A stretch of 64,000 bases of DNA from Chitinophaga sancti. GTDB taxonomy: Bacteria; Bacteroidota; Bacteroidia; Chitinophagales; Chitinophagaceae. The notes under the pieces were generated by a model. It made no database searches, was not told where the DNA came from, and worked only from the letters and a program-made list of their open reading frames with translations. Shown one piece after another: positions 54,144-62,599 of the stretch (the stretch's first letter is position 1; each line of letters opens with the position of its first letter). Made by a program: the position numbers and the translations under genes. The stretch spans positions 4,154,001 to 4,218,000 of the forward strand of contig NZ_CP139972.1 in assembly GCF_034424315.1 (NCBI RefSeq), written 5' to 3'.

Positions 54144-56204
54144 TTATTTCCTACTCCAGCTAAAATTCACCCCCAGGAAATAACTCCTCCCATACCACAT
54201 CGGCAACTGCGTTCCCTCACTATGTGCTACCCCACTATTCGCCGTACTATTCCTGATATTCGTCACATTGAAAATATTCCTCACCCCCGCATTAATATTC
54301 ACCAGCTTCGTCACCGTTTTCATCACCGTAAAATCCGCCATATTATAAGCTCCCGATTTCACCTCGTGTAAATAAGTAGTACCATCCGCAGCCGTCGCAG
54401 ACTCATACGCAGGTCTCACACCATTATATTTATAAGAGAGATTCAGAGTAGTTCCTGCCTTCCTCATAGTATAAGTTATATTCCCATTCAACTCAGGGGT
54501 CCACACAAAAGTCGGCGTAGGATCTGCTGCCTTATACAAATCATCAGCAGAGAACTTATTATATCTGCCTATATAAGAACCCCCAACACCCAGTTCCAGG
54601 TTTTTCCAGTTCACCTTACCCATCAATGTACCACCCGTAGTTTTGAACTTACTGATATTGACATAAGTCATCGTATCACTATTCGCCACATACGCATAGT
54701 CAATCATATTATCGAAGTCGTTATAAAACCCCGTCGCTGTCACATTCACTTTCACCGGCCCAGACTGAATCGCCTGCCAGCTCAGTGAACCAGTAAAACT
54801 ATTGGAATACTCTGCCTTCAGATTCGTATTCCCCTTAATACTATGACTGGCATCAAAGAAGTTGAAATACAATTCACGCAAAGCCGGTGCCCTGAAACCA
54901 CGGGCATAAGAGAGCCGAAGATCTAATGATTTCGTCAATGCAACTTTTATGTTCAGAGAAGGAATCACCGGAGGTGCATCATAAATAGAGTTTTTACTAA
55001 AGCGGACACCGGGGCGGATATTGATCCCTGCTGTTGGTTTCAATTCAGCAGAAGCAAAAATGGAATAGTTAGAAATATTGGGTCTGCCTTCAATACGCTG
55101 TCCGGAAGAAACATCGCGACTATACTCAACACCTGGTTGTAATGATAAATGATGCCTGACTGAATACTGCGCAGTACTTCTGAAGAATACGGCATTGTAT
55201 GTAGTCAGATCCTGTGAACCGGCGGCAGCTGACAAAGTCTCCGATCCGTCCGTAAAGTTTTTAATAGTAGTACGTGTATGCCTGTTATAAGCCTGGTAAG
55301 ACAAAGCACCATTCACACTCAGGTCGTCATTCACCTGCCATATAGCCTGTGCCTGATGGGTATATCTTTTAGTCAGATAATGTGCATCCGTTGCTTTTCC
55401 ATTATCATAGTTAATATCTCCTTTTGCAGCCAGGTCTTCATCGAGATAATCCAGCCGGTACCAGGCCTTAATATTTTTCCTGTCAATCCCCACAGTGGCA
55501 TTGGTCATCAGCTGATCCTTCGGCAACCATGCCTTCGCTCTGCCAGTCAGTGTATCACTCCATCCGCCAAAATTATTCCGCGTAATACCTGCACTTGCAA
55601 AATACCCATGATCACCCCAGCTTACTCCCAGCGAAGCATTGTGCTGGCCTTTCCCATCAAAGGCCGCATATTCTTTCCCCACAGTTTCTTCCTGCACACC
55701 TGCATTCACGGATAACTGCTTATTGCCATTATACTTTTTGGTAATGATATTAATCACACCTGCCAGCGCATCCGTACCATATACTACAGACATCGGCCCT
55801 TCCACGATCTCAATCCTTTCAATACTATGCACATCAATCTGGGCAAGACTTTGACGGGTACTACCACGATCTGCCAAAGGAACTCCATCCAGCAAGATCT
55901 TCACTTCAGCACCAGACATCCCCATGAGTTCCACATCCGTTTCACCCAGGGTATTATCATTAGAGAAACGGATGCCCAACTGATTATCCAGCACACCCAG
56001 GATATTGGTAGCGCCACGCATCTTAATATAATCTGCCTGAATCGTTCTTACCTGGTATACGGAATTCTTCAAAGATTGTGGTGTGTATTGTCCTGTCACC
56101 ACCACATCCCTTAACTGCACTGAATCCATTCCTTTCTTAGTCTGCGCCCGGCTTTCGTACGAACATGCGAATAGCAGGGGTAATAGCATTACCCTAAACT
56201 TCAT
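54144..56204 (-). CDS. TonB-dependent heme/hemoprotein-type receptor (686 aa)
   Basis: Outer-membrane receptor. Start ATG 56204 (MKFRVMLLPLLFACSYESRAQ) gives a signal peptide; the frame extends 16 codons upstream without one. TonB box-like SVQLRDVVVTGQYTPQ, plug with GATNILGVLDNQLGIRFS, LLDGVPLADRGSTRQSLAQIDV and GPMSVVYGTDALAGVINIITKK. The barrel carries YARGFRAPALRELYFNF and GNTNLKAEYSNSF, equivalents of the FRAP and NPNL boxes of heme receptors. C-terminal FLGVNFSWSRK. Preceded by a repeat-controlled promoter about 180 bp upstream and a leader hairpin. Confidence 0.9.
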   Translation of the reverse strand: MKFRVMLLPLLFACSYESRAQTKKGMDSVQLRDVVVTGQYTPQSLKNSVYQVRTIQADYIKMRGATNILGVLDNQLGIRFSNDNTLGETDVELMGMSGAEVKILLDGVPLADRGSTRQSLAQIDVHSIERIEIVEGPMSVVYGTDALAGVINIITKKYNGNKQLSVNAGVQEETVGKEYAAFDGKGQHNASLGVSWGDHGYFASAGITRNNFGGWSDTLTGRAKAWLPKDQLMTNATVGIDRKNIKAWYRLDYLDEDLAAKGDINYDNGKATDAHYLTKRYTHQAQAIWQVNDDLSVNGALSYQAYNRHTRTTIKNFTDGSETLSAAAGSQDLTTYNAVFFRSTAQYSVRHHLSLQPGVEYSRDVSSGQRIEGRPNISNYSIFASAELKPTAGINIRPGVRFSKNSIYDAPPVIPSLNIKVALTKSLDLRLSYARGFRAPALRELYFNFFDASHSIKGNTNLKAEYSNSFTGSLSWQAIQSGPVKVNVTATGFYNDFDNMIDYAYVANSDTMTYVNISKFKTTGGTLMGKVNWKNLELGVGGSYIGRYNKFSADDLYKAADPTPTFVWTPELNGNITYTMRKAGTTLNLSYKYNGVRPAYESATAADGTTYLHEVKSGAYNMADFTVMKTVTKLVNINAGVRNIFNVTNIRNSTANSGVAHSEGTQLPMWYGRSYFLGVNFSWSRK

Positions 56205-56313
56205 AAGTATTTTTTGATTGCAATCGACACACCTTTCCCATGCTGCATGCATTGTAAACGCAAACAGGTAAGGGCCAAAAGGTATTAGACCATGATACCG
56301 GAAAACAATAAAA

Positions 56314-56352
56314 TATTGTGTAAGCTGTTACGGAGAAAACAGTCACACAATA
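56314..56352 (-). promoter_or_regulatory. Leader hairpin of the FRAP-type receptor mRNA
   Basis: TATTGTGT/ACACAATA (56314-56321 with 56345-56352) encloses CTGTT/AACAG. On the minus strand it is followed by an A/T-rich run TTTTATTGTTTT. It may be a weak attenuator between promoter and start codon. Confidence 0.5.
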
Positions 56353-56381
56353 CAGAATACTAGCGGAGTAAAATTGTGAAG

Positions 56382-56449
56382 CAAAGATCAGCAACAATCT
56401 TTGCTTCAGCTAATCTGATCAGGAAAATGATTTACGCAATTGGGAAACT
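56382..56449 (-). promoter_or_regulatory. Repeat-controlled promoter of the FRAP-type receptor
   Basis: Boxes AGGAAAA (56422-56428) and GGGAAAC (56443-56449) are 21 bp apart, with TTTACGCAA at 56432-56440. The -7 element is imperfect (GATCTTTG at 56382-56389), 40 bp from the proximal box. Confidence 0.65.
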
Positions 56450-56458
56450 TTAATGAAA

Positions 56459-56776
56459 TTATCGGATCAGCTCATACACCTGTTGTAACAGTAAGGCCTC
56501 ATCGATCGCATCTCTGAGATCCTCAAATTCATCATGGGTAAAAGTAAAGCTGATATCCTTACAGGGAGCATGAATGATCACACGTTCTTCACCATCAGGA
56601 AAAACCATGCAGCAGTCTACAAACGCCTGTCTGTTCATTGTTTCACGAAAGAACTGAAAATCTTGAGGAGAAAAGTTGAGTAACAAATTATTATGCCAGA
56701 TGAATACCGTCTGACAGTGCATACAATGGCTAATTTGAGCCGTATTTTTTTTAGATAAAGTCTTAATGTCACACAT
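56459..56776 (-). CDS. Small Cys/His-rich cytosolic protein (105 aa), function unknown
   Basis: No signal peptide. A His-Cys-x-His-Cys cluster (HCMHC, residues 17-21) and further Cys55, Cys56 and Cys72 could bind metal or heme. The motif FIWHNNLLLNFSPQDFQFFRETM and the helical tail HDEFEDLRDAIDEALLLQQVYELI are regular and look like a conserved family (possibly DUF6686, from memory and unverified). It has its own repeat-controlled promoter between the heme transporter genes and a heme receptor, which implies a role in heme or iron use. Confidence 0.75.
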   Translation of the reverse strand: MCDIKTLSKKNTAQISHCMHCQTVFIWHNNLLLNFSPQDFQFFRETMNRQAFVDCCMVFPDGEERVIIHAPCKDISFTFTHDEFEDLRDAIDEALLLQQVYELIR

Positions 56777-56823
56777 ATAATATCTTGTTTAAAAATAGGG
56801 TTCGGTAGGATATTAATATGCGG

Positions 56824-56890
56824 CAAAAGTAAGGAGGAATAAAAAGGGGGATGGATCGATTCGGGAAAAGGATTTACCATATTGGGAAAA
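56824..56890 (-). promoter_or_regulatory. Repeat-controlled promoter of the Cys-rich gene
   Basis: Exact -7 element TACTTTTG (56824-56831, minus strand). GGGAAAA boxes at 56863-56869 and 56884-56890 are 21 bp apart with TTTACCATA at 56873-56881. The proximal box is 39 bp from the -7 element. The distal box touches the hmuS terminator. Confidence 0.8.
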
Positions 56891-56926
56891 ATAAAGCGGG
56901 CCCGCCTTTGACGGACCCGCTTTATT
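56890..56926 (-). terminator. Terminator of the hmu operon
   Basis: The stem AATAAAGCGGG/CCCGCTTTATT (56890-56900 with 56916-56926) extends inward by CCG/CGG. It overlaps the hmuS stop codon. Confidence 0.88.
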
Positions 56927-57960
56927 TATAATTCAGCAACCAGCTTTCTCCACGCTTCCAGTTCCGGGTTCCCCGGTTTCCTCTTCCCAAAGAACTGCGC
57001 AATCATTTCACCCGCACTATCAAATACCTCCACCGATGTCACCACGCCATCCACACCTGGCTTCTGCACCGCCCAGCTTTGCGCAATATCATCCGTCTTC
57101 AAATGCAAATTAAAATCTGGATCCATCACATTAATCCATCCCGGAATCTCCAGTATCTTCTCCACCTTACCCGTATGAATCTCTATATTCCCCGGGTTCC
57201 CCACAAACACCATCACCTCCAACCCGCTCGCCGCCGCACTCTCCAAAATCTTCTTTACACTCTCCTTCCCTATCCTGCGGGTAAACGTGCCTTCTCCAAT
57301 CTCCAGTGCATAGGTACGGGAAACCTTATGCTTCATCAGCAATGGAAAAAAATCATGCGTATCCTGCAGAGCCGCCCATCCTTCCAGGAAAGCCACTTTA
57401 TCTGCCGTTTCATTCGCATACACTGTCGCTGCCGGCGCAGGAGCCACTGTAATACCCAAAGGTTGTTCATCGGCCATAAACGCTGCCACAATAATATCCC
57501 ATGCTCCCATATCAGTCTGATCTAATGAATAGATCTTCATAATCGCATGTCCCTGCGCATCAAAAAATTGGAGAGAACGCTTAAACCCGGTAACCGCATC
57601 ATCCTCCACCGCAAACCCAAATTTCCAGCGACTAAAGAACATCCGCAGATCAATATCTTTTCCCAACACCGTACCCACATGTCTGCCAACAGCATCCACC
57701 TGCTCAAACAAACCTTTCCTTTCAATCACACAATTTTCATTGCGTGTCAATACCATCACCTTACCCAATTCCGGCATGCGCTCCATCAGGGCCTGAAACT
57801 CCGGCTTCAGATGTTGAACAGCCTTACCAGTGCAGGCTGCCACCACTTCACCTTCACTTACCTGCAATTGTTTCGCCGCATCACGTATCCTTACTTTAGG
57901 GTTTTGTTCTCTAAATGCGATCCATTGGTCTTTCAGAGTGGATGTTACAATTTCATTCAT
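56926..57960 (-). CDS. hmuS: Cytoplasmic heme-handling protein, HemS/HmuS family (344 aa)
   Basis: Receives imported heme and, in related proteins, degrades it or hands it to heme oxygenase. Two similar halves are seen (DLRMFFSRWKFGFAVED with HAIMKIYSLD in the first; DFNLHLKTDDIAQSWAVQKP with EVFDSAGEMIAQFFGKRKPG in the second). His202 in LQDTHDFFPLLMKHKVSRTYAL matches the heme-ligating His of the family. The N-terminal VRIRDAAKQLQVSEGEVVAA helix set is standard. Four bases after hmuV, terminated by its own hairpin. Confidence 0.93.
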   Translation of the reverse strand: MNEIVTSTLKDQWIAFREQNPKVRIRDAAKQLQVSEGEVVAACTGKAVQHLKPEFQALMERMPELGKVMVLTRNENCVIERKGLFEQVDAVGRHVGTVLGKDIDLRMFFSRWKFGFAVEDDAVTGFKRSLQFFDAQGHAIMKIYSLDQTDMGAWDIIVAAFMADEQPLGITVAPAPAATVYANETADKVAFLEGWAALQDTHDFFPLLMKHKVSRTYALEIGEGTFTRRIGKESVKKILESAAASGLEVMVFVGNPGNIEIHTGKVEKILEIPGWINVMDPDFNLHLKTDDIAQSWAVQKPGVDGVVTSVEVFDSAGEMIAQFFGKRKPGNPELEAWRKLVAEL

Positions 57961-57963
57961 TTT

Positions 57964-58812
57964 TTAAAAAACATTTAATGCCTTCCCGGCAGGTGATTGA
58001 AATAAACCAGCGGTAGCGGCGGTAACCACCAGCGGATAATTACATTGGGGATGTGACAATACGGTCACGTCTACCCCAAAACTATTTTTGATATGTGCAG
58101 CAGTCAACACCTCATCCACAGTACCTCCTGTATATAGTGCACCTGCTTTTAATAATAAGATGCGATGAGCAAAAGCCGCGGCCAGTTGAAAATCATGCAG
58201 CACGGCAACCACCAATACCCCGGCAGAAGCCAGTGTAGTGGCTAATTGCAAAGACAACTGTTCGTGCAAAATATCCATGCCTGTTACCGGCTCATCCAAC
58301 AACAACATTTTCTTTCCTGTATAATCCAGTTCCTGCAATCCGGGGGCTTCCAGCAATTGTGCAAGTACTCTCGCCATTTGTACACGTTGCTTTTGTCCGC
58401 CGGACAAAGTAGGATAAGGCCTGTTTCTCAGGTCATACACCTGCATAGTTTTCAATGCACACATTACAATCTCTTTATCCAGGGCATCTAAGTGCCTGCT
58501 GTATACGAACCTTCCCATGGCAGCAACATCCTGCACAGAAAATGGCTGATTAAGGACTACATGCTGTGATAAAACAGCTCTTGTAGTAGCCTGCTGCGCG
58601 ATGGGAATTTTGCGTAATTCCTCTCCTGCAATACGCACATCTCCTTTGTATGCCGGGTATTCGCCTGCAATGACATTAAGCAGGCTTGATTTACCGGCAC
58701 CATTGGCACCCATGATCACACACAACTCTCCTGCAGATGCGGCAAAGCTGATGTCTTTGAGGATGGGCATTTTCCCGAGCGTGAGTGAAATATTTTTAAT
58801 GTGCAACATCAT
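57964..58812 (-). CDS. hmuV: Heme ABC transporter ATPase (about 282 aa)
   Basis: Energises heme import with HmuU. Walker A GANGAGKSSLLN (near residues 30-41), Q-loop AVLSQHVVLNQPFS, signature LSGGQKQRVQMARVLAQL, Walker B MLLLDEPVTGMD and H-loop VLHDF. The ATG at 58812 forms an ATGA overlap with the hmuU stop, which fixes the start despite an open frame up to 58848. Confidence 0.93.
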   Translation of the reverse strand: MMLHIKNISLTLGKMPILKDISFAASAGELCVIMGANGAGKSSLLNVIAGEYPAYKGDVRIAGEELRKIPIAQQATTRAVLSQHVVLNQPFSVQDVAAMGRFVYSRHLDALDKEIVMCALKTMQVYDLRNRPYPTLSGGQKQRVQMARVLAQLLEAPGLQELDYTGKKMLLLDEPVTGMDILHEQLSLQLATTLASAGVLVVAVLHDFQLAAAFAHRILLLKAGALYTGGTVDEVLTAAHIKNSFGVDVTVLSHPQCNYPLVVTAATAGLFQSPAGKALNVF

Positions 58813-59864
58813 GCGGGTATTGTCTTCTTCTCCTTCACAATTAACCAAATGAAAAACGGCGCACCAATCACAGCCGTAATAATCCCTACCGGCAATTCAG
58901 CAGGTGCAATAATCGTGCGGCACACCAAATCTGCAATCGTCAGCAATACGGCTCCTGACAATGCAGCACCAGGAATCAATATCCTGTAATCCGGCCCGGT
59001 AAACTGCCTTACAATATGCGGAACGATCAATCCGATAAACCCAATTATACCAGCTACTGCCACACCCGCTGCCACCGCCATAGTAGCCAGGATCACCAGC
59101 TGCACTTTCAGCTGCGACACCTTCACCCCACTATGCATCGCCTCTCTTTCTCCCAGGGCCAGCAGATTAATAGCCGGTGCCAGCCGCGGCAACAACATCA
59201 CGGGTATTAATATAAAAGGAGTCACCCCCATCACTGTCGTCCAACTCGCTCCTCCCAAACTCCCCAATGACCAAAATGTAATACTGCGCAACTGCTCATT
59301 ATTCGCCACATACGTCATCAATCCAGTCACCGATTCACACAAAGCCCTCACTGCAATACCTGCTAACAACATAGTAGATATCACCGCCTGCCCACCACTA
59401 CGTGCCACGCTGAAAATAAAAAGCGTCGTAATAATAGCCCCTGCAAAAGCAGCGAAGTTCAGTGAATAAAAATTCAGTAAAGGAATGGATTGAAAAACCG
59501 GAAACGAACCCTGAATAATAATCATCACCACAGCAGCCATTGAAGCCCCCGAACTAATCCCAATTAAACCAGGATCAGCCAGCGGATTACGAAACAAGCC
59601 TTGCAGAGATGCCCCTGCCACACCTAAACCCGCACCAATCAACACACCCAATATCACACGCGGCAAGCGGATCATCCACAATACTCCTTCCATATTTTCT
59701 TCATACACCACAGGCATATTGATACCTGCCCTATGCAACAAAATTGCCAGCACCTGTAAGGGCGACATATGCATAGCACCGGTGCCTGTGGCTATTAGAA
59801 TAACCTGTACCAGCAGGATTGTTAAACCACTGATGGCACTGATATTTTTAAATAGCTTATTCAT
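58809..59864 (-). CDS. hmuU: Heme ABC transporter permease, FecCD family (351 aa)
   Basis: Inner-membrane permease with about ten helices. Family motifs: RLPRVILGVLIGAGLGVAGASLQGLFRNPLADPGLIGISSGAS and GFIGLIVPHIVRQFTGPDYRILIPGAALSGAVLL, with PAELPVGIITAVIGAPFFIWLI at the end. Overlaps hmuV by four bases. Preceded by a 203-bp purine-rich spacer after hmuT. Confidence 0.94.
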   Translation of the reverse strand: MNKLFKNISAISGLTILLVQVILIATGTGAMHMSPLQVLAILLHRAGINMPVVYEENMEGVLWMIRLPRVILGVLIGAGLGVAGASLQGLFRNPLADPGLIGISSGASMAAVVMIIIQGSFPVFQSIPLLNFYSLNFAAFAGAIITTLFIFSVARSGGQAVISTMLLAGIAVRALCESVTGLMTYVANNEQLRSITFWSLGSLGGASWTTVMGVTPFILIPVMLLPRLAPAINLLALGEREAMHSGVKVSQLKVQLVILATMAVAAGVAVAGIIGFIGLIVPHIVRQFTGPDYRILIPGAALSGAVLLTIADLVCRTIIAPAELPVGIITAVIGAPFFIWLIVKEKKTIPA

Positions 59865-60067
59865 TAACTAGTCCGTTTACTAACATTGATCCTCTAAAAG
59901 GTCACTGCCATTAACTATTCTTTTTCTACACTCATCTTTCAAAAATCTCTCTCACTATCTATTCAATCAATCTCTCCCTCACAAGGTTTCCCTTCGCTTC
60001 CACTCAATTCTTCTCTCAAATGATCTTCCTCTCTTCCCATTCCATCATGTCCTCTCCTCTTCAAAAA
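59865..60067 (-). other. Purine-rich spacer between hmuT and hmuU
   Basis: The minus strand is almost entirely A and G over about 59930-60067. Very short frames occur, for example one after a GAGGAGAGG run, but none is a credible gene. No terminator hairpin is visible. Confidence 0.5.
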
Positions 60068-60883
60068 CTACTGATTCAACTTTCCCGCCAACTCCTTCGC
60101 CGCACCAATTACCCTCGGCCCAAACCCAGTCAGCAGCGCCCCATCCATCACCACCACCTTCTTTTCCTTCCCCGCAGTCGTCTGCAACACACCCTGCACC
60201 TTCAACAAACCATCCACTCCCCCCATACTCTTCAACCCATCATCAAACATCAAAATAACATCCGGGTTAGCCGTCACTAATGCCTCCGGTGTCAATGGTT
60301 TAAAATCATTAAACCCGCTCGCCGCATTCTGCGCCCCAGCCAGCATAATCATCTTCTCCGTAGGCGTTCCCGCACCAGCTACCAGCATAGTACCCGCACC
60401 CCGCGCATATATAAATAACACCCTCTTATTCGTTGGCTTTATCTTCAGTGAAGCCTGCTCCTTTTCTAATTGCTTCACCAGCGCCACCCCCTTAGCCGGC
60501 ACCTGCAAAGCCGCTGCCACCTCAGTGATCAGCTTCTTCGTACCCTCAATAGAAAATTCCTGCTTAAAGATCTGCGTCTTCACCCCCACATTCTTAAACT
60601 GCTCAACAACTGCCGGCTGTAAAAAATTATCAGTACCCAGGATCAAATCCGGGTTCAACGCCAACACAGGTTCAGCAGATATATTTCTATTGTGGCCAAC
60701 TTTGGCTACCTGTTGCATGCTGGCAGGATAAGTACTGGTTACATCCACACCTACAATATTCCTTTCAAAACCCAACGCAACAACGATTTCTGTAACAGCA
60801 CCATTCAGGGAAACAATTCTCTTCTGGGCAAAAGTATTCATCGCCACCAGTAAGGTAGCGGTCAGGACGATCAAGCGGTTCAT
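60068..60883 (-). CDS. hmuT: Periplasmic heme-binding protein of the ABC importer (271 aa)
   Basis: Signal peptide MNRLIVLTATLLVAMNTFAQ, no lipobox. TroA-type fold: KRIVSLNGAVTEIVVALGFERNIVGVDVTSTYP, ALNPDLILGTDNFLQPAVVEQFKNVGV, VLFIYARGAGTMLVAGAGTPTEKMI, and FDDGLKSMGG in the C-terminal lobe. Same family as HmuT/ShuT/BhuT; heme specificity is supported by the adjacent hmuUVS genes. First gene of the transport group, with a leader of about 280 nt. Confidence 0.93.
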   Translation of the reverse strand: MNRLIVLTATLLVAMNTFAQKRIVSLNGAVTEIVVALGFERNIVGVDVTSTYPASMQQVAKVGHNRNISAEPVLALNPDLILGTDNFLQPAVVEQFKNVGVKTQIFKQEFSIEGTKKLITEVAAALQVPAKGVALVKQLEKEQASLKIKPTNKRVLFIYARGAGTMLVAGAGTPTEKMIMLAGAQNAASGFNDFKPLTPEALVTANPDVILMFDDGLKSMGGVDGLLKVQGVLQTTAGKEKKVVVMDGALLTGFGPRVIGAAKELAGKLNQ

Positions 60884-60907
60884 AAAATCTTTAAAATAAG
60901 TTGATAG

Positions 60908-60950
60908 AAAAAATAATGGTTGACCCTACCCGGGGTTGTGGGCCAACCAT
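60908..60950 (-). terminator. Terminator-like hairpin in the hmuT leader
   Basis: ATGGTTG/CAACCAT plus CCC/GGG around one mismatch (60916-60926 with 60940-60950), followed on the minus strand by TATTTTTT. It lies between the promoter at 61173 and the hmuT start codon, i.e. an attenuator position. Confidence 0.7.
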
Positions 60951-60956
60951 CGCTCA

Positions 60957-61172
60957 CCGGGAGCACTTTACTCCGCCATGCTCCGGCAAGGTTTCTTTAA
61001 TAAGTTATTACTCACTATAATTTTTTACAGTCAGGACATAGAAAACCCATGAGGATAGCAATATCCCCTGACGGCAAGTCAAATCAAAAAGTATTGGTTA
61101 TCAACCAGCCTGAATGGTATGCGGAGATATACCAGAAAGCCCGATGATAGGTGGCGGAGTGTTTGAGTGGTG
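60957..61172 (-). promoter_or_regulatory. Structured 5' leader of hmuT, possible riboswitch or attenuator
   Basis: Predicted stems include CCGG(G)AGCA/TGCTCCGG (60957-60986), and GTCAGG/CCTGAC (61030-61072) enclosing GGATA-GCAA-TATCC. With the terminator hairpin just downstream this has riboswitch-like layout. I do not recognise cobalamin, TPP or other known conserved cores. Confidence 0.45.
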
Positions 61173-61248
61173 CAAATCTATGTCACGAAAATGTAAGGAA
61201 CTAATCGAATCGGGAAAATTTTATGACAATCTTTACGCAAAAGGAAAA
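61173..61248 (-). promoter_or_regulatory. Repeat-controlled promoter of the hmuTUVS genes
   Basis: Exact -7 element TAGATTTG (61173-61180, minus strand). GGGAAAA at 61212-61218, exactly 39 bp away. The second half differs from the other four: TTTACGCAA is at 61232-61240 and AGGAAAA at 61242-61248, 30 bp from the first box. A third GGGAAAA lies at 61280-61286. Confidence 0.7.
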
Positions 61249-61440
61249 ATGATGATAAGTGGTAGATTTTCAATTTGTCGGGAAAACATTTAGCCGTTTG
61301 AAATCCATTCTTTCCTAAAACGAAATGAATTTATAAGATCATTCTCAAAAAACCACTACTCAATTTTGCATAATCGTTAAACCAAACCATCCAATCTATT
61401 GTTTTAATACTATTACCTGTCACCGGAAAAATTTAAGCCC

Positions 61441-61692
61441 ATGGATTGGGAAGAAACACTAAATCCACTATCGCCGTATTATCAAAATACTATGCGCGAA
61501 CAAATTCAAATTGTCAATCTGCAGGACGGATTGATAGCTGCTGCTAAGCGCCTGATGGCCTCACTCTATCCTCAATTGTATGAATTAGAGTCAGCTGGGT
61601 ACACCGAACTGGATAGTACCATCATTTCAGAATGCGTAAAACTTTCGTGCCGGTTAAATGAAATCGTCTCGAAATATCAGATCGAAAAGTAA
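61441..61692 (+). CDS. Small helical protein of unknown function (83 aa)
   Basis: The only plus-strand gene in this part. MDWEETLNPLSPYYQNTMRE begins it; two predicted helices follow (IQIVNLQDGLIAAAKRLMASLYPQLYELESAG and STIISECVKLSCRLNEIVSKYQ). The second ends in LSCRLNEIVSKYQ, which has some likeness to the SQELD helix of Spo0E-type phosphatases, but length and context do not settle this. No signal peptide, no Shine-Dalgarno. Divergent from hmuT and convergent with the DUF4249 gene, whose stop is six bases away. Confidence 0.55.
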   Translation: MDWEETLNPLSPYYQNTMREQIQIVNLQDGLIAAAKRLMASLYPQLYELESAGYTELDSTIISECVKLSCRLNEIVSKYQIEK

Positions 61693-61697
61693 GGGAG

Positions 61698-62558
61698 TTA
61701 TTCTACTGTAAACAGCAACCGTGCCGCATTAACGCCAGCTACAATACCATACCCGTTTTCTACATTGGAATAAGCGTTTTCCGGATCAAGGGAAATGTTC
61801 TGCGAATCCGAGTCACTCAATCGCTGGGTTGACGTAGACTGCATGTACTTCCAGGAAGCCGGCGTCAGCGCGCTTAATTCTATTATCATGTGCGAACTAC
61901 TCACTCCTTTCTCCGTCTGTAGTACAAACTGTATGGTTTTGCCATTGAAATTTGCATCTGTCAGGATAGACTCACTTTTGTAATCATTAGTGATAATATC
62001 CGGCAGATCATTATTCAATGCAGGATCCAGTCTGAAGTGAATCGTATCAGTTCTGTCTATTACCCAATTGCCTCCAGCTGCTACAGCATTGAAGATGCGT
62101 AAACGGTAATAGTTTACTGTACTCCCATCTTCCTGCATGGTAAATCGTACCCTGTTGAGTCCCCGCTGTGCATAAGCTTCACTTACCTTTGGGCGAACCG
62201 GTGTGCTGTCAGCCGCACTTACAGAGCCGAGGCCATTATTGGCAACCCGTATTGAATAATGACTACCGGTTTTCGCGACTGATCGTGATACGAAATATCC
62301 ATACCCATTTATTACCCGGTATGTAGGAGCAGGCAATGTGATGCCATTTTCCTGGAGTACGACCGTAGCTGAATCCAATGGATCAAATGTATAATCAGTT
62401 ACTTTTTTACTACTAGTCACCCGGATATAGATGAGACTGTCTGGCTGAATCAGGCTGTTTACAACAATCTTATTGCCTGTATAAGGAATTTCAATCCTCG
62501 ACTCCTTGACACAGGAACTGAGAATAATTATAGTTAGAAAGATGAGTAGTTTTTGCAT
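61698..62558 (-). CDS. DUF4249 lipoprotein (286 aa)
   Basis: Lipoprotein signal MQKLLIFLTIIILSSC. The motif VKESRIEIPYTGNKIVVNSLIQPDSLIYIRVTSSK matches the start of DUF4249, a Bacteroidota family nearly always encoded directly after a TonB-dependent receptor and thought to be its surface partner. Beta-rich throughout; function unknown. It follows the partial receptor gene by 41 bp on the same strand. Confidence 0.85.
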   Translation of the reverse strand: MQKLLIFLTIIILSSCVKESRIEIPYTGNKIVVNSLIQPDSLIYIRVTSSKKVTDYTFDPLDSATVVLQENGITLPAPTYRVINGYGYFVSRSVAKTGSHYSIRVANNGLGSVSAADSTPVRPKVSEAYAQRGLNRVRFTMQEDGSTVNYYRLRIFNAVAAGGNWVIDRTDTIHFRLDPALNNDLPDIITNDYKSESILTDANFNGKTIQFVLQTEKGVSSSHMIIELSALTPASWKYMQSTSTQRLSDSDSQNISLDPENAYSNVENGYGIVAGVNAARLLFTVE

Positions 62559-62599
62559 TGAAATAAAAATTTAAATTTTGCTACGTTCAGCAACCAGCA

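Noticed and set aside
60908..61172. Cobalamin or TPP riboswitch in the hmuT leader
   Set aside because: The conserved cores of these classes are not visible; only a generic structured leader with a terminator can be supported.
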